The notes: generated by a model from the sequence alone, not told the origin. Shown: positions 25,414 to 33,178, numbered from the stretch's first letter. The stretch: DNA of 64,000 nucleotides from Psychrobacillus sp. FSL K6-2836 (GCF_038003085.1 NZ_JBBOOM010000001.1:1550001-1614000); one strand, 5' to 3'. Program-made: numbers and translations.

Positions 25414-26721
25414 TTAGATATCAAGGTCGATTCCATTAATACTAATGGATTTAACCTCCTCAACATTTAAAGGTTCATCCGTTAAGAGTTTAAGTTTTAT
25501 TTGCCCTTTGTCTGCAATGGAGATTAAGTGAGTCAATTTTTGTGTACGACCATCTTTCATACTGATCGTTGCCGTCATTTCTGTTGAATTTTCCACTTCT
25601 CCAATACCTTTTATCGTTAATCCTAGTGGAGAAATAGTGACTTCTTGTGATTGCCAGTTATCGAAATTATATAAGAAATCAACTATTTTACTTTCATGCA
25701 CATCACTTAATTTAAATGTCGTTTGCCAATTACCACTTACGGAGTTACCACTCGTTGTAAAGTCTCCACTTAATTCATAATTCTCAACATTGATAGCCTC
25801 CACATCAAAAACATATTCTTGATAGTTATTTCCATATACAAGTTTCCCACTATTGTCTTTACCGAATGAAATACTCGACGGATAAATCTTTTCTCCTGCT
25901 GTATTCATAAGAAAAAAGCTCCCATGATTATCTTTATCATTATCTATCCATTTTGTTAGAATGTGAAGTTTGTTCTGTATAAATCCAACATTCCTAACTT
26001 CCATAAAATCAATAGCTGGTATTTTAATATTTAAGTGGTTATCTAGGAGAATTTTAAAGCTCTCTTGATCTTTAACATTTGAATACAGTTTTCCTCCCAT
26101 TCCTGATATGAAATCTCTATGAAGTTCAATAGATTTTTTGTCTTCAACGCTTTTTAGATCGATATTTACTTTAGTTTGCTCAAAAACTTGTTTATCACTT
26201 AAAAATGAGCGTACTTGAAATTTCAATTTTTTATTACTTAATTTTTCTCCAGCACTTGCTAGAAAACGCACTGTTGCCGTTTTCGTTTTATCATCGAATG
26301 CAACAACTTCACTTGTAAATGAGTGTCCACCCGATATAAAGTAATCATAAATATCTAATGTTTCATCGATACGTTCGCCTTTCAAATCCTGCATTGTGAC
26401 ATAAACAACTGCCGTATCATCATCGTTCATTGCAGCCACCACTTCCATGTTAATCCCCTCATCCGTACTACTTAATTCAATCGGTTGAAGTAGCAATGCG
26501 ATTTCTGGGCTAACCTTTGCTACTAGCTCGTTCATACTTGTCGAAGTAGCTGCAGCCACTCCTACAGAAAATACAAGGAATAGGGACGCAATAACTGGGA
26601 CTATAATTATTTTTTTTGTCTTTCTTTTTCGTAATTTCGCCTGCTGTACTCCTAGTTTAGATCGGTTATGTAAATCACTAGGTAGCTCAATTGATTCGAT
26701 TGCTCTTCGAATTCTATTCAT
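25414..26721 (-). CDS. DUF4179 protein, probable anti-sigma factor
   Basis: A 435-residue single-pass membrane protein with a cytoplasmic N-terminus of about 36 residues, a transmembrane segment at about 37-58, then a large extracytoplasmic DUF4179-type domain. It follows and overlaps (8 bp) an ECF sigma gene, the standard arrangement in which the membrane protein holds the sigma factor until a signal arrives. It has no classical ZAS zinc motif (HxxxCxxC) in the cytoplasmic part. Signal and regulon are unknown. Confidence 0.82.
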   Translation of the reverse strand: MNRIRRAIESIELPSDLHNRSKLGVQQAKLRKRKTKKIIIVPVIASLFLVFSVGVAAATSTSMNELVAKVSPEIALLLQPIELSSTDEGINMEVVAAMNDDDTAVVYVTMQDLKGERIDETLDIYDYFISGGHSFTSEVVAFDDKTKTATVRFLASAGEKLSNKKLKFQVRSFLSDKQVFEQTKVNIDLKSVEDKKSIELHRDFISGMGGKLYSNVKDQESFKILLDNHLNIKIPAIDFMEVRNVGFIQNKLHILTKWIDNDKDNHGSFFLMNTAGEKIYPSSISFGKDNSGKLVYGNNYQEYVFDVEAINVENYELSGDFTTSGNSVSGNWQTTFKLSDVHESKIVDFLYNFDNWQSQEVTISPLGLTIKGIGEVENSTEMTATISMKDGRTQKLTHLISIADKGQIKLKLLTDEPLNVEEVKSISINGIDLDI

Positions 26722-27232
26722 AAAAATCTCCTTCCTCCACTTGTAATCGTAACTTTTGGATCGCCCTATATAAAACAGATTTTGCTGTACCTAGAGGAAT
26801 ATGTAATGACTCCGAAATATCCTTAAATGAATATCCCTCGAAATACTTTAAAATCACGACGCCTTTTTCCTCTTCACTTAACTTATCTAACATTTGCTGT
26901 AGTAAAATTGAAGTGGCTACATCTGTTGCATTTGAAGGAACTTCATTAAGCATTTCAAATGTAAGTGGCACAACCTTCTTATGTTGTTTTATAAAATTGA
27001 GTGAGCAACTAATCGTAATTTTAATAAGCCAGGTTTTAAAATAAGCTGGTTCTTTTAATGTATCGATTTTATCAAAAGATTTAAATGCTACTTCTTGGAC
27101 AATATCTAATGCGTCTTCCTGATTTTTCACATATATAAAGGCCATTCGATAAATATCACCCTCATATGCTTGAAAAACTTTTAAAAAGGCTTTTTCATTC
27201 CCTTTTTGAGCCTTTTTTACTAAACGTATAAT
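26714..27232 (-). CDS. ECF sigma factor without a normal start codon
   Basis: An extracytoplasmic-function sigma factor. Region 2 (IYVKNQEDALDIVQEVAF) and region 4 (FKDISESLHIPLGTAKS, VLYRAIQKLR) are intact. The first ATG (27145) would remove the first helix of region 2. The frame extends 29 codons upstream with excellent family sequence (RLVKKAQKGNEKAFLKVFQ, YEGDIYRMA) to an ATT at 27232 that has an AGAGAGG site about 10 bases before it. No ATG, GTG or TTG exists in that extension. Either ATT is the start, or an upstream ATG at 27242 was lost from frame by an indel. It probably controls its own operon. Confidence 0.8.
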   Translation of the reverse strand: MIRLVKKAQKGNEKAFLKVFQAYEGDIYRMAFIYVKNQEDALDIVQEVAFKSFDKIDTLKEPAYFKTWLIKITISCSLNFIKQHKKVVPLTFEMLNEVPSNATDVATSILLQQMLDKLSEEEKGVVILKYFEGYSFKDISESLHIPLGTAKSVLYRAIQKLRLQVEEGDFYE

Positions 27233-27326
27233 CTTAGTTCATCCTCTCTATTTTGTCTTACATCTATTAGACAATTAAAAGTTCAGTTTGGCTTAAACTT
27301 TTATAAGTTTTTTCAATGAAAATAAA

Positions 27327-27349
27327 AAATCGTCTTCAAAAGACGATTT
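27327..27349. other. Perfect 10-bp hairpin upstream of the sigma gene
   Basis: AAATCGTCTT and AAGACGATTT flank a 3-nt loop. It lies about 95 bp upstream of the sigma gene start and about 195 bp before the rightward gene pair. On the minus strand a T-rich tail follows, so it could be a terminator, but no leftward gene feeds into it. It could also be an operator. Confidence 0.4.
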
Positions 27350-27396
27350 AATGAAAGTCACTTTATGTTTTGAAATACCCTTATTCATTATCTCCT

Positions 27397-27440
27397 TCTT
27401 CAACTAAACTGCTTCGTTAGTTTAAGTGAACACTTTCACA
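27397..27440. repeat. Palindromic cassette-type repeat, copy i (left half)
   Basis: It contains CTTCTTCAACTAA, loop ACTGCTTCG, TTAGTTTAAGTG and a following ACACTTTCAC. Only palindrome 1 is clear. It separates the sigma/anti-sigma operon from the rightward pair. Confidence 0.65.
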
Positions 27441-27543
27441 AACTAATATTATTTTTTCATAAATACACAGAAACCCATTCTCCACATTCATCAATGATTA
27501 ATCAACCTTGTTCCTTTAAAAGGTATTTACAACTAGTGGTATT

Positions 27544-28029
27544 ATGGATGAACTCTCGACTGACAATGTGGGAAATATGATTCTACTAAATGATGATGTA
27601 AATTATTTAATGGACAGTTATAATGTAGATGGTGAGTTTCTTAAACTTTTGAATGCTATTATGGATGATGCAAATGCTAAAGGACTAACAAAGGGATTAG
27701 TTAATGATGATTTTGTTTCAATTCCAACTCCTGGAGAAAGTAGCGTTATTACCAAGGAGTTATCAGGTGATACTACTGTCAACCTGATGGCTACAGTAAA
27801 AGACTGGAAGGTCTATTTTTCTCTTGATGAAGTAGAAATGTACTTTTTTGCTGCCGCTGCTACCGGACCTGTTGCAACAACTATTTCCCTTGTTTTAACT
27901 ATTATTGGAACTGCTACGTTAGTTAACTTATGTTACCTTATTACACAAGCAGTAGTTCAAAAGAAAGGTATTTACATTGGAATATCTTGGAATGGAGCAT
28001 TTCCTAATTACGCACAAGGTACGTGGTAA
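27544..28029 (+). CDS. Uncharacterised protein with C-terminal hydrophobic segment
   Basis: A 161-residue protein with a soluble acidic first half, a long hydrophobic stretch at about residues 104-135 (AAAATGPVATTISLVLTI) and a short tail ending GISWNGAFPNYAQGTW. There is no signal peptide and no ribosome site near the ATG. The frame is open eight codons further upstream to a stop, so the true start is uncertain. It precedes a small four-segment membrane protein by 30 bp. The aromatic, glycine-rich tail and a membrane partner recall peptide-antibiotic/immunity pairs, but nothing proves this. Confidence 0.5.
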   Translation: MDELSTDNVGNMILLNDDVNYLMDSYNVDGEFLKLLNAIMDDANAKGLTKGLVNDDFVSIPTPGESSVITKELSGDTTVNLMATVKDWKVYFSLDEVEMYFFAAAATGPVATTISLVLTIIGTATLVNLCYLITQAVVQKKGIYIGISWNGAFPNYAQGTW

Positions 28030-28059
28030 GGCTTTCGCGAATGGAGGTTAGCAAGACAA

Positions 28060-28392
28060 TTGGAAAATGCTCAAAAATTACTTAAACTTTCAAAATGGAC
28101 ATATGTAATGTTGTACTTCCCTTTATTGGGGTATACGTTAAATCCAGATTTATATTTCCTTTGGTTAATTTTGCTATTTATTGGCGGATTGCTTTTATTG
28201 TTTAAAAATAAGCTAATTCAGGGAAATATGAAAACAAAAATAACACTAATTGAAGCCTTTACTACGTTAGGATTAATCTTTTTGGTTTTTTCCAATTTGA
28301 TGCCTATTATAAAACAATTAATACTATTAATTGTTGTTACAATTATCATTTATAGTCATACTAAATTAGTACTTGCTGGAAAATTAACATAA
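28060..28392 (+). CDS. Small integral membrane protein
   Basis: A 110-residue protein with about four hydrophobic segments and few charged residues. The start is TTG at 28060 behind GGAGG. It is in an operon-like position 30 bp after the previous gene. No family recognised. The size and topology would fit an immunity-like or accessory membrane protein. A weak hairpin (GCTCGTTT...AAACGTGC) followed by seven T lies at about 28403-28440. Confidence 0.55.
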   Translation: MENAQKLLKLSKWTYVMLYFPLLGYTLNPDLYFLWLILLFIGGLLLLFKNKLIQGNMKTKITLIEAFTTLGLIFLVFSNLMPIIKQLILLIVVTIIIYSHTKLVLAGKLT

Positions 28393-28509
28393 CACACGTA
28401 TGCTCGTTTCAAAGGGAAACCTCTAAAACGTGCTTTTTTTGTTTGCTTGTTGACAGAAAATACGCCCCTTACAATCGATTTTAAAATGCATACTTCTTCA
28501 ATATTTGGT

Positions 28510-28697
28510 TTTAAAAAGCCCCTACTCATTATTCACAAATTGTTTTTACAACTTATTCTTCTATGATAGCTGTAATTTTATTGACGCCATTCGTTTTACC
28601 GAAGTTAAACGATTTAGACCTATCGCTTATTTTACAGCCGACGATTTCAGGAGGACTACTGTATTTAGGCGTCATTTCAACAGCTTGTGGTTTTTAA
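28510..28697 (+). pseudogene. Remnant of a DMT/EamA transporter gene
   Basis: In one frame the stretch reads ...SSMIAVILLTPFVLPKL, then QPTISGGLLYLGVISTACGF and a stop. This is the typical eighth-to-ninth-helix region of EamA (drug/metabolite) permeases. No start, ribosome site or remaining helices are present, so it is the decayed 3' part of a lost transporter gene. Terminal helices may continue in another frame (FLIQRRTFFLFIF). Confidence 0.6.
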
Positions 28698-28770
28698 TAC
28701 AGAGACGCACTTTCTTTTTATTCATCTTCTTAATATGAATAATGTGTCAATTGCGAAATAAAAACTCCTA

Positions 28771-28911
28771 TTATTCTTCAACTAAACTGTTTCGTTAGTT
28801 AAGTGTAACATTTCACAATGGATCGCCGAAATATACTTGTTGTTTGGACGTAAAAATAGACCCTCAAAATGATGGTCTTGTTTAACTAAAGCACCCCATT
28901 AGTTGAATAAG
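28771..28911. repeat. Palindromic cassette-type repeat, copy j (long form)
   Basis: Palindrome 1 is CTTCAACTAA-ACTGTTTCG-TTAGTTAAG, followed by about 60 bp including the hairpin GACCCTCAAAATGATGGTC, then palindrome 2 TTTAACTAA-AGCACCCCA-TTAGTTGAATAAG. The long middle part is shared with copy m, so a second sub-type exists. Confidence 0.85.
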
Positions 28912-28990
28912 AGAAATTAATTTGGAAGCAAGTCTCATATTGGGCTTTCATTAACAAACTTAGATTGCCGAGTTAGCTGTAAATAACTAA

Positions 28991-29734
28991 CTATCGAATT
29001 GAGCCTGAAAATTCACCCTGTTTACTATTTAACTTCTTCACAAATTCACTATCATCCCAAATATTAGGGTTGTCAATTGTTAAATTTTCTCCACGTACCA
29101 TGAAATCATAACTATCTTTTGCACCCGTATACCAATCAACGATGACTAACTTGCCGTTTACATTCCGTACGAGAAATTCAGTGGGTTCACCATAACTACC
29201 AATAGTCTTTTTAATTTCCGCAGGTAAATTTAAATAGAGAAAACCCCCATCTACGTCATCAGTATACTCCACTTCCCGAGTGCCAATATCAACACTCTTC
29301 ACCAAATTATCAGTAAGATTATGCGTTAAGTACAAGTCAAATTGGTATCGAATCTTATTTTGCGTATACTGTTTAAGGTTTTCGTTAAATGCACCCAATT
29401 CAATATCCGAGCCGTTCCAGACCGCTTTATAATAGTCAGTTAGCACTCTCACACACATTTCATAAGCCGTTTCAGAATCCTGAATAGATAGTCCCACTTC
29501 ATTTTTAGCTACATATTCGGGGGAATCCTGTAATACATTCCGTTCAGTGCTGAGCGTAATTTCATTGTTAATAGCACTATCTTCGCTGCTTTCTTCCGAG
29601 ACAACACTTTCAGGTTCTTCGTCAATTAATTTTTCTGTATTTTGTTTACTTACTGTATTATCCATTGTTGTACTACATCCACTTAAAGTAATAAGGAGAC
29701 CAAAAATTAACATTATCTTCAGGCGTGCTTTCAT
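28991..29734 (-). CDS. Lipoprotein, unknown
   Basis: A 247-residue lipoprotein when started at the ATG at 29734, which has a GGGAGAG ribosome site; the longer frame to 29782 adds residues before the signal peptide. The lipobox is LSGC (Cys about 20). A Ser/Glu-rich linker is followed by a globular domain of about 160 residues. No family recognised. It is flanked by repeat copies j and k and looks like one self-contained unit. Confidence 0.65.
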   Translation of the reverse strand: MKARLKIMLIFGLLITLSGCSTTMDNTVSKQNTEKLIDEEPESVVSEESSEDSAINNEITLSTERNVLQDSPEYVAKNEVGLSIQDSETAYEMCVRVLTDYYKAVWNGSDIELGAFNENLKQYTQNKIRYQFDLYLTHNLTDNLVKSVDIGTREVEYTDDVDGGFLYLNLPAEIKKTIGSYGEPTEFLVRNVNGKLVIVDWYTGAKDSYDFMVRGENLTIDNPNIWDDSEFVKKLNSKQGEFSGSIR

Positions 29735-29790
29735 AGAACACTCTCCCAGTTTTTTATGAATTAGACGATGTATATATAACAATGTTACAT

Positions 29791-29873
29791 ATTTAACTAA
29801 ACTCCTTACTTTAGTTAAATATGAAAAATACTTTAATCCTTCTTGAAGTAAGGCAACTCGTTAGTTGAATAAG
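29791..29873. repeat. Palindromic cassette-type repeat, copy k
   Basis: Palindrome 1 is ATTTAACTAA-ACTCCTTAC-TTTAGTTAAAT, followed by ACTTTAATCC...TTGAAGTAAGG, then CAACTCGTTAGTTGAATAAG. The right end keeps GTTGAAT. Several loop bases differ from the common form. Confidence 0.8.
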
Positions 29874-29937
29874 CTTTTTGTAAATTGCTCGTATCCCTCA
29901 TTCAAGACTCTGAATAACATTTTTTAATTTAGCGATT

Positions 29938-30366
29938 TTAATCACCAAACGCAAATGTTATTTCTGTTTCGCAAACTAATGTCCCATCAACCGTAGCTAT
30001 ACCTTTACCTTTACCAATAGGTCCTTTTAATCGAGTGATTTCAACCTCAAGACGGAGTTGGTCTCCTGGTTTAACTTGCTGTTTAAAACGACATTTATCT
30101 ATTCCTACTAATAACCCTAATCGACCTTCATTTCCTTCTTTAGTTAACATCACAACTGCACTCACTTGAGCTAATGCCTCAACAATTAATACACCTGGCA
30201 TAACAGGGTAGTTGGGAAAATGCCCGTTAAAAAAGTCCTCATTTGCTGTCACATTTTTTATACCAACCGCTCTTTTTCCTTCTTCTATTTCCAAAATCCT
30301 ATCCACTAATAGAAATGGATATCGGTGTCTAATTATTTCCTTAATTTTTTGAGTATCTAACATCAT
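29938..30366 (-). CDS. fabZ: 3-hydroxyacyl-ACP dehydratase FabZ
   Basis: A 142-residue hot-dog-fold dehydratase of fatty acid synthesis. The N-terminal [10 protein letters not shown] and the catalytic [18 protein letters not shown] (His and Glu) are intact, and length is normal. It would convert 3-hydroxyacyl-ACP to trans-2-enoyl-ACP in the cytoplasm. No other fab genes are near; it sits alone between repeat copies k and l, unlike the housekeeping fabZ of bacilli near cell-shape genes, so this may be a second copy. The ATG-ATG start has a GGGGG site. Confidence 0.93.
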   Translation of the reverse strand: MMLDTQKIKEIIRHRYPFLLVDRILEIEEGKRAVGIKNVTANEDFFNGHFPNYPVMPGVLIVEALAQVSAVVMLTKEGNEGRLGLLVGIDKCRFKQQVKPGDQLRLEVEITRLKGPIGKGKGIATVDGTLVCETEITFAFGD

Positions 30367-30448
30367 TCAAACCCCCATAACAATATTATTAAGACTATTA
30401 AATTAATTTTATCACTTGCTATTAATAGTTGATACTATAAAACAGAGC

Positions 30449-30532
30449 TTCTTCAACTAAACTGCCGCGTTACTACAATAAGAAAAAAGGCTTTACTCCA
30501 TCTTGAAGTAAAGCCCCCGTTAGTAGAACAAG
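30449..30532. repeat. Palindromic cassette-type repeat, copy l
   Basis: It contains CTTCTTCAACTAA, loop ACTGCCGC, GTTACTACAATAAG, linker AAAAAAGG, hairpin CTTTACTCC...GAAGTAAAG and CCCCCGTTAGTAGAACAAG. Changes on the two arms partly match each other (TTACTA and TAGTAG), which would keep pairing. Confidence 0.8.
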
Positions 30533-30540
30533 CACATTTA

Positions 30541-30767
30541 TTAAATATGGATAAACAACGTACCATCTGATTTAATCGTGACCAAAGGACGTTCAGGTAT
30601 GTTCTCTTCAGTTAGAAAGATTTCTTTACCAAGAATGCTTGATAGCTTACTCATAAATTCAAATACAGCATTAGCTTCATAGCAGCACCATTAATATCAA
30701 TAGATAATAAGATGCTATGGAACTCTTTATCTTCAAACAATTTGTCAACATTTGTTATTTCATTCAC
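30541..30767 (-). pseudogene. Frameshifted small gene, about 75 codons
   Basis: From GTG at 30767 (AAGG site) the frame reads through FEDKEFHSILLSIDINGAA, then loses phase near 30680. The next frame continues as EANAVFEFMSKLSSILGKE to VTIKSDGTLFIHI and a stop at 30541. Total length is 3n+2, so one base is missing or two extra. The joined product is a soluble 75-residue protein of unknown family, flanked by repeat copies l and m like its neighbours. Confidence 0.55.
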
Positions 30768-30796
30768 TGTTAACCTTATTCCCTCTTTACTACATC

Positions 30797-30931
30797 TTTC
30801 ACTAAACTGCCCTTTATGTTTAAGTGTAACATTTCATAATAGATATCTGAGATTTACTTGATGTTTTGGTTATAAAAATAGACCATCAAAATGATGGCCA
30901 TGGTTAGCTAAAGCACGCGTTAGTTGAATAG
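30797..30931. repeat. Palindromic cassette-type repeat, copy m (long form)
   Basis: Palindrome 1 is degraded (TCACTAA-ACTGCCC...TTTAAGTG). The long middle part has the hairpin GACCATCAAAATGATGGCC. The right side is AGCTAA-AGCACGCG-TTAGTTGAATAGG. It resembles copy j over its whole length. Confidence 0.75.
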
Positions 30932-30951
30932 GTGCATTTTATATATTTTAC

Positions 30952-31500
30952 TTAAACTAATTTAATGATTTTTTCAATAACTGTTTGAACTTCGGTTTCA
31001 TTACTAATAGTGAATAGTATGTCCACTTCATCTTTATTAGGAGAAATAAAACCCTCATTTTCTGTTTGTTTCAGCTGAATTTTTAATACTTCGTCATAGT
31101 TTGAAACGTTTCTAAGGATTATTGTATCACGATGACTATTTATAATACGGTCTTTTAATATATCTATCGGTAAATCGAAATTAACAATAAGGGTATGAAA
31201 ACCTACTTTTTTAAATTTTTCTATTAAGTTTAATCGAGGTTGTTTTTGTCGGTTAGAATTACATAAAATAATATGGTTATCGGTTTTATGAATAGCAAAT
31301 TCTACAATTGTTTGCGAAAGAGCAAATTTTAAAATTTTCGGTCCTTTTTCTGGTAATAAGGACGGATAATGTTTCTCTAAAAATTCTCCTTGTACATCTT
31401 GGTCAATAACAACTGAATTAATTAATCTTTTTTCTAAAAGCTTAGCGAAAGTAGTTTTTCCACTATGTGTTGTCCCTACCGTCATTATTAGAAATCTCAC
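30952..31500 (-). CDS. P-loop kinase-like ATP-binding protein
   Basis: A 182-residue protein with an N-terminal Walker A variant GTTHSGKTT (about residues 8-16) and VVIDQD in the second strand, the pattern of AAA_33/zeta-toxin-like small kinases. It resembles predicted kinases that phosphorylate small molecules or nucleotide sugars. No antitoxin lies beside it. The start is GTG at 31500. It is a single gene between repeat copies m and n. Confidence 0.75.
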   Translation of the reverse strand: MRFLIMTVGTTHSGKTTFAKLLEKRLINSVVIDQDVQGEFLEKHYPSLLPEKGPKILKFALSQTIVEFAIHKTDNHIILCNSNRQKQPRLNLIEKFKKVGFHTLIVNFDLPIDILKDRIINSHRDTIILRNVSNYDEVLKIQLKQTENEGFISPNKDEVDILFTISNETEVQTVIEKIIKLV

Positions 31501-31600
31501 CCTATGAACCCCTTTGAAATTTAATTTTTGTGAAAAACCATTATTTACACCTTCAATTTATTTGGAAAAGTAGGATATTCTTTATTCTTCTGTAAAAAAA

Positions 31601-31666
31601 TTTTTCACCAAACTGCTTTTTTATTTTAATAAGAATAATAGGTTGCAGGAGAAACCTATTATCTTT
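31601..31666. repeat. Palindromic cassette-type repeat, copy n (degraded)
   Basis: It contains TTCACCAA-ACTGCTTTT...TTTAATAAG, followed by the hairpin AATAGGTTGCAGGAGAAACCTATT with a T-rich tail. The right palindrome is missing. The inner hairpin is again of a different sequence. Confidence 0.5.
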
Positions 31667-31694
31667 TCCATTTCTTCTTCTCTTAAAAAAGTGT

Positions 31695-32546
31695 TCATAA
31701 AGTTCCGGAAATTACAACTGCATTGCAAGCTTTTTCATAGAACTCAAGTGGACCAGCTTCTCCAATAACAGCATATTCATACCCTATTTCCTTCATCTCA
31801 TATAAACAATAATGAAGCAAAGTATATCCTATTCCTTGCATCCTATTTGATAAAGATGTACCCATTGGACCAAATAATCCTTTTTTTCTTCTCACTACAT
31901 CAAAGCAGGCGAAACCTATAATCTCTTGCCTTTCTAAAGCTAAGAAAATAGGAACATCTTCTTGTAAAAATCCATTTTCAATTGATTCTATCCATCCCTT
32001 ACCGAATTCTTTCTCTACAAATTTTTTTATGAGTGTAGCATCACTTTGCTTTGCTTTTCTAAAAGTTAAATTGTTTTTTAGAATTGTTGGAAACGAATAA
32101 TCTTTTAAAGGAACAATCATATCTCTAGGGGATGACACGATTTCAACAATTCTAGTAACATCCAACCCATCAATTATCGCCTTCGTTTGAGGGTCGTAAA
32201 TTTTAAAAATTCCCCCTACTATATGTCCTTCGTTTATATAAACTTGGTTGTACCTGTTCATTCGTTTATTTGCGTTCTCCAATACCATTTTCGTTGTTTG
32301 TGAAATTTTAATTGTAAAAGGTTCATAATTGATTCCTTCATCATTTTTATCAAGTTGCATTTTCTTTACTCTTTCATCTAATATCTTTGTAAGGCTAGGA
32401 TAATTAATATAAAGTTCGGCACATACCCCTGTTCTTTCTAACAATACTCCCAATAGTAAATGAACTGGATAAACAATCATTGTTGTCCTTTCAGCTTCCA
32501 TTTCTGCAAATTTCAGAATTCTTAAAGAACGTTCAGTATACCTCAA
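31695..32546 (-). CDS. Clp_N domain fused to GNAT acetyltransferase
   Basis: This 283-residue protein combines two known folds. Residues about 1-140 carry two Clp repeat motifs (YTERSLRILKFAEMEAER...HLLLGVLL and FTIKISQTTKMVLENANKR...HIVGGIF), as in the N-terminal domain of ClpC. Residues about 155-283 are a GNAT acetyltransferase: motif A near SNRMQGIGYTLLHYCL and a final GPLEFYEKA. There is no ATPase domain. The Clp part may bind arginine-phosphorylated proteins or adaptors and bring the acetyltransferase to them (inference). The start is TTG at 32546 behind AGGGGGAAG. Confidence 0.85.
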   Translation of the reverse strand: MRYTERSLRILKFAEMEAERTTMIVYPVHLLLGVLLERTGVCAELYINYPSLTKILDERVKKMQLDKNDEGINYEPFTIKISQTTKMVLENANKRMNRYNQVYINEGHIVGGIFKIYDPQTKAIIDGLDVTRIVEIVSSPRDMIVPLKDYSFPTILKNNLTFRKAKQSDATLIKKFVEKEFGKGWIESIENGFLQEDVPIFLALERQEIIGFACFDVVRRKKGLFGPMGTSLSNRMQGIGYTLLHYCLYEMKEIGYEYAVIGEAGPLEFYEKACNAVVISGTL

Positions 32547-32630
32547 TTAGCTTCCCCCTATGAATTTATATATATAAATTCATTATAGTAAGTGAAAATC
32601 CTCCTTTTAAAAAAAGAGGATTTAGATATT

Positions 32631-32714
32631 CTTGTTGAACTAAATTGCTGCTTTAGTTCAATAAGAAAAAAGGCTGTACTCCTTATTAATGTAAAGCATC
32701 CGTTAGTTGAATAA
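32631..32714. repeat. Palindromic cassette-type repeat, copy o (rightmost)
   Basis: It contains CTTGTTGAACTAA, loop ATTGCTGC, TTTAGTTCAATAAG, linker AAAAAAGG, CTGTACTCC...TAATGTAAAG, then CATCCGTTAGTTGAATAAC. No further copy occurs to the right in this window. Confidence 0.82.
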
Positions 32715-32835
32715 CAATGTAAATAATTTTATAAAATCAGCCATTTAAAAGAGGTGAAAAATTATAAAAAGCATTTAATACATCATCACTTAATAGATGA
32801 CCGTTTTTTAAGTTTTTAAAGTTTATGAGCAACTT

Positions 32836-32928
32836 ATGGCGTATCAATTGTTTCAAGATCGTACATATGACAAGTTGGTAAGTCCCAAGAATTTTAAAGA
32901 TAAATATATAACTTCACAATTTCCATAG
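32836..32928 (+). CDS. Possible 30-residue ORF or gene remnant
   Basis: An ATG frame of 30 codons with a protein-like sequence (FQDRTYDKLVSPKNFKDKY); the frame is open 10 codons further upstream. No ribosome site was found. It may be the 3' remnant of a longer gene. The remainder of 32715-32992 shows only the palindromic terminator of the YjcZ gene. Confidence 0.2.
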   Translation: MAYQLFQDRTYDKLVSPKNFKDKYITSQFP

Positions 32929-32954
32929 AAAAAAGCTGATTTATAAATCAGCTT
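32927..32954 (-). terminator. Terminator of the YjcZ-like gene
   Basis: AAGCTGAT and ATCAGCTT form a perfect stem around TTATAA (32933-32954). The minus strand continues with six T. It is 38 bp beyond the YjcZ stop. Confidence 0.85.
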
Positions 32955-32992
32955 CTTTCTCATTTCTAACTACTTATATTTATTAATGTTTA

Positions 32993-33079
32993 TTAAAATG
33001 ATGCTCCAACAATAATTAACAAAATAAACAATACTACGATCAATACAAAGCTTGAACCGTATCTGCCGCTATTAGTCAT
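32993..33079 (-). CDS. YjcZ family sporulation peptide
   Basis: A 28-residue, single-pass hydrophobic peptide. The sequence has a short polar N-terminus (TNSGRYGSS) then FVLIVVLFILLIIVGASF, the YjcZ/YrpE-type pattern of tiny sporulation membrane proteins in bacilli. An AAGGAG site lies 8 bases before the ATG at 33079, and a perfect terminator follows. It is too short for most gene finders. The next gene upstream in the same direction may also be spore related. Confidence 0.85.
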   Translation of the reverse strand: MTNSGRYGSSFVLIVVLFILLIIVGASF

Positions 33080-33178
33080 AATTCACACTCCTTAAAGTAA
33101 ATTTTGTAAGCTTACTTTATTAAACTATTCTTGTTAAACAGAAATAATATGGACAACTATCTTGCCAAACAAAAATAA

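Noticed and set aside
10511-32714. Known integron
   Set aside because: No IntI-type tyrosine recombinase, attI site or promoter was found in the window, and several copies lack one of the terminal boxes; only the hypothesis of an attC-like system is kept.
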